Shown here piece by piece: positions 61,152 to 64,000 of a stretch of DNA of 64,000 bases. How positions within the stretch are numbered: position 1 is the first letter of the stretch; each line of letters opens with the position of its first letter. The stretch lies in contig CAVGEG010000001.1 in NCBI GenBank assembly GCA_963628165.1, positions 1 through 64,000 of the forward strand, written 5' to 3'. The position numbers were made by a program, and so were the translations under genes. The notes under the pieces were generated by a model. The model searched no databases, was not told the origin of the DNA, and worked only from the letters and a program-made list of their open reading frames with translations. Source of the stretch: RUG369 sp963628165. GTDB lineage: Bacteria; Planctomycetota; Planctomycetia; Pirellulales; Thermoguttaceae.

Positions 61152-62684
61152 ATGAAAAGTTTGAAGATTACGGCGAGCGCGCTTCTTGTCGCGAGCGCGG
61201 CGGCGATCCTCGGCGGTTGCGGCGACGACTATTCCAATGTGACGGGCACTGTCCTGGTTTATAAAGGCGACGAACTTTCTCCGTCCGTCGCGGACACGTC
61301 CGACCAGACCCTTTATACGGGTGAATCTGAAGGCGTTGATCCGGCGATCAAGAAGCTTGCGGAAATCTACGATGCGACGCACGCGCAACGCGTCGTCGCT
61401 CCGCGTCCCGTCGCGGTGGCTCCGCGTCCGGCGGCTCCCGCTCTCGATCCGCCCCTTGCTTCCGCGGAAGATATCGCTACGGCGAAGGCTCGCGTTGAAG
61501 AGTTGCGCGGTACCGTCAAGACCGCGAAAAACGGCGCGATCATCGGTATTGTCGCCGAATCCCAGGATCTGAATCTCGAAGACATGAAGTTGTTCGGTCG
61601 CCTCGGCGATTTGGAATCCTTCACGTGCCTCGGTTCGAACGTCACCGACGAACTCTTCGCGCAGTTCAAGGATCTGAAGAAACTCAAGAGCATCCGTGTC
61701 CAAAACTCCGAGATCACCGTCGAAACCCTCAAACTCTTCTCGACCTTCCCAGAACTCGAATCTCTCGATATTCGTCGCGACCTGAAGCTCGAAAACGCCG
61801 ACCTCGCGTTGATTCCTGAATTCCCGAAACTCACGAAACTTGCCGCCTATTACAACTCCTTCACGAATAGCGGCGTCAATAAGATTTCGAAGTCGACCAC
61901 CCTCAAGAGCGTCGACCTCCGCGGTTGCACGGACGTTTCCGACTCCTCCGCGAAATATCTAGCTCGTATGGAATCTCTCGAAGAGGTTTATTTCCGATTC
62001 TACATCACCAACGACGGCGTCGATAAGCTGTCCGCGGCTCCGAATCTTAAATTCGTTGAATTTCAAGATTGTCAGATCGACAACGGTTGTGCTGAACTCT
62101 TCGCGAAGTATCCGTCCCTCACCGGTTTGAGAATCTTCCGTAGCAAGGGCTTCACCGACGACGGAATCAAGGGACTCGCTAACCTCAAGTTGGAACGTCT
62201 TGAACTGCGCGACTTGAGCGCGTCCGACGCGGGCGTCGAAGCTCTTAAGGATATGGATTCTCTCCGTACCGTCGAGCTTTCTGAACTCGCCGTCTCCCCC
62301 GAAACGATCAACACTCTCGTCTCCTCTCCCGCTTGGAGCAACATGCAGAGCCTCAGCTTCTTCTCCGTCCCGGTTCCGGACTCTACCGTTAAGTCCATCG
62401 CGGAGAACATGAAGGGTTTGACCTCGATTAAGATCCAAGCCGCTGGCGACATGACCGACGCCGCGATCGACGAACTCGCCAAGATCGAAACTCTTACGAC
62501 GATCGACCTGCGCGATAACGCTGGTTTCACCGCGGAAGGCTTCATGAAGCTCGCCAAGCTCAAGAATCTCCGTAAGCTCTATGTTAAGGGCACGAAGTTC
62601 GGCGATTCCTCCGACGCCGTTCAGAAGTTGTGGGAAGAATTCAAGAAGATCAATCCTAAGTGTCAAATCACGATCGACGGCTGA
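61152..62684 (+). CDS. Leucine-rich-repeat lipoprotein
   Basis: A 510-residue protein with a lipobox (AAAILGGCGDD, Cys near residue 23). A short Pro-Ala-rich linker (APRPVAVAPRPAAPALDPP) leads to about twelve leucine-rich repeats from residue 140 on, with the pattern LxxLxxLxxLxLxx-T/S-x-D such as LKSVDLRGCTDVSD and LERLELRDLSASDAG. The repeats are like the cysteine-containing or 'subtilisin-type' planctomycete LRRs. It probably faces the periplasm or surface and binds a partner. GGAG lies ten bases before the ATG. Confidence 0.88.
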   Translation: MKSLKITASALLVASAAAILGGCGDDYSNVTGTVLVYKGDELSPSVADTSDQTLYTGESEGVDPAIKKLAEIYDATHAQRVVAPRPVAVAPRPAAPALDPPLASAEDIATAKARVEELRGTVKTAKNGAIIGIVAESQDLNLEDMKLFGRLGDLESFTCLGSNVTDELFAQFKDLKKLKSIRVQNSEITVETLKLFSTFPELESLDIRRDLKLENADLALIPEFPKLTKLAAYYNSFTNSGVNKISKSTTLKSVDLRGCTDVSDSSAKYLARMESLEEVYFRFYITNDGVDKLSAAPNLKFVEFQDCQIDNGCAELFAKYPSLTGLRIFRSKGFTDDGIKGLANLKLERLELRDLSASDAGVEALKDMDSLRTVELSELAVSPETINTLVSSPAWSNMQSLSFFSVPVPDSTVKSIAENMKGLTSIKIQAAGDMTDAAIDELAKIETLTTIDLRDNAGFTAEGFMKLAKLKNLRKLYVKGTKFGDSSDAVQKLWEEFKKINPKCQITIDG

Positions 62685-62731
62685 TCTCTTAGAAAACCCG
62701 CTTCTCCAAGCTGACGCTTAGAAATAACGAA

Positions 62732-62764
62732 AACGCGGACGGTTTTATTCGTCCGCGTTTTTTT
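62732..62764 (+). terminator. Terminator of the LRR lipoprotein gene
   Basis: A perfect 10-bp stem (AACGCGGACG at 62732-62741 with CGTCCGCGTT at 62750-62759) followed by a run of T. Confidence 0.9.
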
Positions 62765-62895
62765 ATACCCCTCCTCGATTCCCTCTTGTTGCGATTTCTA
62801 TTGGCAGAACGCGTTTTTCGACTAAAATGAAAAAGATTTTGGGCGTGCATTATGCGCGCTGAACTCTGGAATTTGCGATAGAGGACTATAAAGGA

Positions 62896-64000
62896 ATGGC
62901 TAAATCGCGAAAGAAGTCGACTCGTAGCGGCGCGCAATTTTTTGAAGATTCCACCGAACCGGTTGAATTGTCTCCACAGGACGAGCGCACCCTTGGCAAA
63001 GTCTATAATCTTGCGTCTAAGATTACTACGCTAGTGGATCAAGACTCCGAACCCGTTCTGGCGATTCCCGCGCGATCTTTAAGCAACGTCTCCTTCAACG
63101 AGAAGAAGCGCGTTCTTCAAATGGGTGCGAAGACGACGAATCGCGAACTCTTCAACCTCTCTCAAGCGAAGAGTTTTATGCAAACGGCGCTTGTCGCCGC
63201 GGGAGCCAAACGCCTTGTCGAAATGGGCAAAACTACGAGCATCCGTGGCCTCTATTATATGCTCAAACACGACGTGAAGGGAACGAAAGAACCCACCTTC
63301 CACGACCAAGGCGAGTGCGACCCTGTCATTGAGGATTGCGAAGTCCTCCTCGAAGCGCTTCGCGAAGAGTTGCACCTTTTCGCGGATAAACGCGGCGATA
63401 TGGTCGGCAATATTACGATCGTCGATTCCGGAGACGAGATCGATTGTTCGCGGATGGGATCGGGGGGATACGCGATTCCGTCAATCGTCGAGCCGTCCGT
63501 GATTCAATTCAAGAAATGCGCCGCCGATTTCGTTCTCCATGTCGAAAAAAACACCGTGTGGCAACGCTTCAACGAAGATAAATTCTGGAAAAAGCACAAC
63601 TGCATTCTAACGCACGGAAACGGTCAGCCTCCTCGAGGGGTGCGACGCCTTTTAAACCGTCTGCACACGGAACTGAAATTGCCGATCTTTTGCCTCCTTG
63701 ATAACGACCCGTGGGGGTATTATATCTACTCCGTCGTGAAACAAGGATCAATCAATCTTGCGTATGAATCGGAGCGAATGGCGACCCCCGCCGCGAAGTT
63801 TATCGGCGTTCGTAGCCGCGATTTCGAGCGTTGCGGACTCTCCGAAGGAGTGAAAATTTCTCTAAGCGACGTCGACCGTAAACGCGCGAAACAAATCGCC
63901 GAGTACCCGTGGTTCGTGCATAAGAAAGAATGGCAACGCGAAATTGACACGATGCTTCGAAATGGGTTTAAGTTGGAAGTCGAAGCGCTCGTGAGTCGCA
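62896..64000 (+). CDS. top6A: DNA topoisomerase VI subunit A (partial, cut by the window end)
   Basis: Type IIB topoisomerase subunit that cleaves both DNA strands and relaxes or decatenates DNA with subunit B. The 368 residues seen show the winged-helix part with the active-site Tyr (TTSIRGLYYMLKHD, Tyr121 or Tyr120), and a Toprim domain with FVLHVEKNTVWQRF (Glu217) and CLLDNDPWGYYIY (Asp269 and Asp271). This is a Spo11/Top6A fold, common in archaea and plants and scattered in bacteria including planctomycetes. A full subunit is about 370-390 residues, so little is missing. Subunit B is not upstream and would have to lie beyond the window. Confidence 0.9.
   Translation, partial: MAKSRKKSTRSGAQFFEDSTEPVELSPQDERTLGKVYNLASKITTLVDQDSEPVLAIPARSLSNVSFNEKKRVLQMGAKTTNRELFNLSQAKSFMQTALVAAGAKRLVEMGKTTSIRGLYYMLKHDVKGTKEPTFHDQGECDPVIEDCEVLLEALREELHLFADKRGDMVGNITIVDSGDEIDCSRMGSGGYAIPSIVEPSVIQFKKCAADFVLHVEKNTVWQRFNEDKFWKKHNCILTHGNGQPPRGVRRLLNRLHTELKLPIFCLLDNDPWGYYIYSVVKQGSINLAYESERMATPAAKFIGVRSRDFERCGLSEGVKISLSDVDRKRAKQIAEYPWFVHKKEWQREIDTMLRNGFKLEVEALVSR

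Noticed and set aside
1..64000. Avoidance of AGATCT as proof of the endonuclease specificity
   Set aside because: AGATCT occurs repeatedly (for example near 15030, 23641, 25795 and 55828), so no avoidance is evident by eye and nothing can be concluded.
1..64000. CRISPR arrays, insertion sequences or prophage
   Set aside because: No regularly spaced repeats, transposase motifs or phage structural genes were seen; the only tandem repeat is coding.

Overview
The window looks like part of a metagenome-assembled genome of a planctomycete, probably a Pirellulales/Thermoguttaceae-type gut or sediment lineage. Signs of this are a DUF1559 pseudopilin-like protein paired with a small lipoprotein, a very large HzsA-like/cytochrome c/SUMF1 secreted protein, a Tat-exported Gfo/Idh/MocA oxidoreductase, a bacterial topoisomerase VI A subunit, the LpxI-type lipid A branch, many secreted esterase-like proteins and weak Shine-Dalgarno use in part of the genes. 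Four runs of exactly ten N (5020, 15297, 40417, 53094) mark scaffold joins. At least three of them have the wrong length and break real genes.

Layout. 1-1.6 kb: an A+T-rich type II restriction-modification pair (BglII/BstYI-like endonuclease plus MT-A70 adenine methylase). 1.7-8.8 kb: a zinc-ribbon membrane protein, a glutaminase-like secreted protein with a decayed tandem copy, comF, a ROK sugar kinase and queE. 9-15.7 kb: a MATE exporter, then a leftward exopolysaccharide operon (UDP-GlcNAc 2-epimerase, WecG/TagA glycosyltransferase, bi-domain oxidoreductase, alpha/alpha-toroid protein). 16.2-22.3 kb: a two-domain alpha/beta hydrolase and the 1,318-residue HzsA-like/SUMF1 protein. 22.4-27.1 kb: a rightward polysaccharide operon (acetyltransferase, pyruvyltransferase, flippase, nucleotide-sugar dehydrogenase). 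27.1-30.2 kb: a von Willebrand-type membrane protein and an EamA transporter. 30.4-37 kb: trpS, an acyl-CoA ligase, ybaK, a dead Rrf2 regulator, then an ArsC/Spx-like gene, a NIF3-like gene, bcp and mazG. 37-41.4 kb: a dead MATE gene, a LysM/YkuD-like protein and a CinA-like/NMN adenylyltransferase fusion. 41.5-50.3 kb, nearly all leftward: a HEAT-repeat protein, Gfo/Idh/MocA, the lipoprotein/DUF1559 pair, an esterase, lpxD-lpxI and rpsT. 50.6-55 kb: a TPR protein, a repeat-bearing lipoprotein and a hypothetical protein. 55.1-64 kb: tRNA-Leu(CAA), dapA, ruvA, ruvB, panC, a VOC protein, a cupin protein, a YggU protein, an LRR lipoprotein and the start of top6A.

How the genes fit together. The two polysaccharide blocks supply an activated ManNAc-type sugar (epimerase), a probable oxidised sugar (dehydrogenase), a transferase, acetyl and pyruvyl decoration and a flippase. 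They read as one cell-surface polysaccharide locus split by two secreted-protein genes. lpxD and lpxI indicate a lipid A-containing outer membrane. Three genes are clearly decayed (glutaminase copy, Rrf2, second MATE). Two of these keep the first 20 or so codons joined out of frame to the distal part. The best candidates for something new are the restriction-modification pair, the CinA-like/adenylyltransferase fusion whose amidase residues are lost, the HzsA-like/SUMF1 fusion and the bacterial topoisomerase VI.
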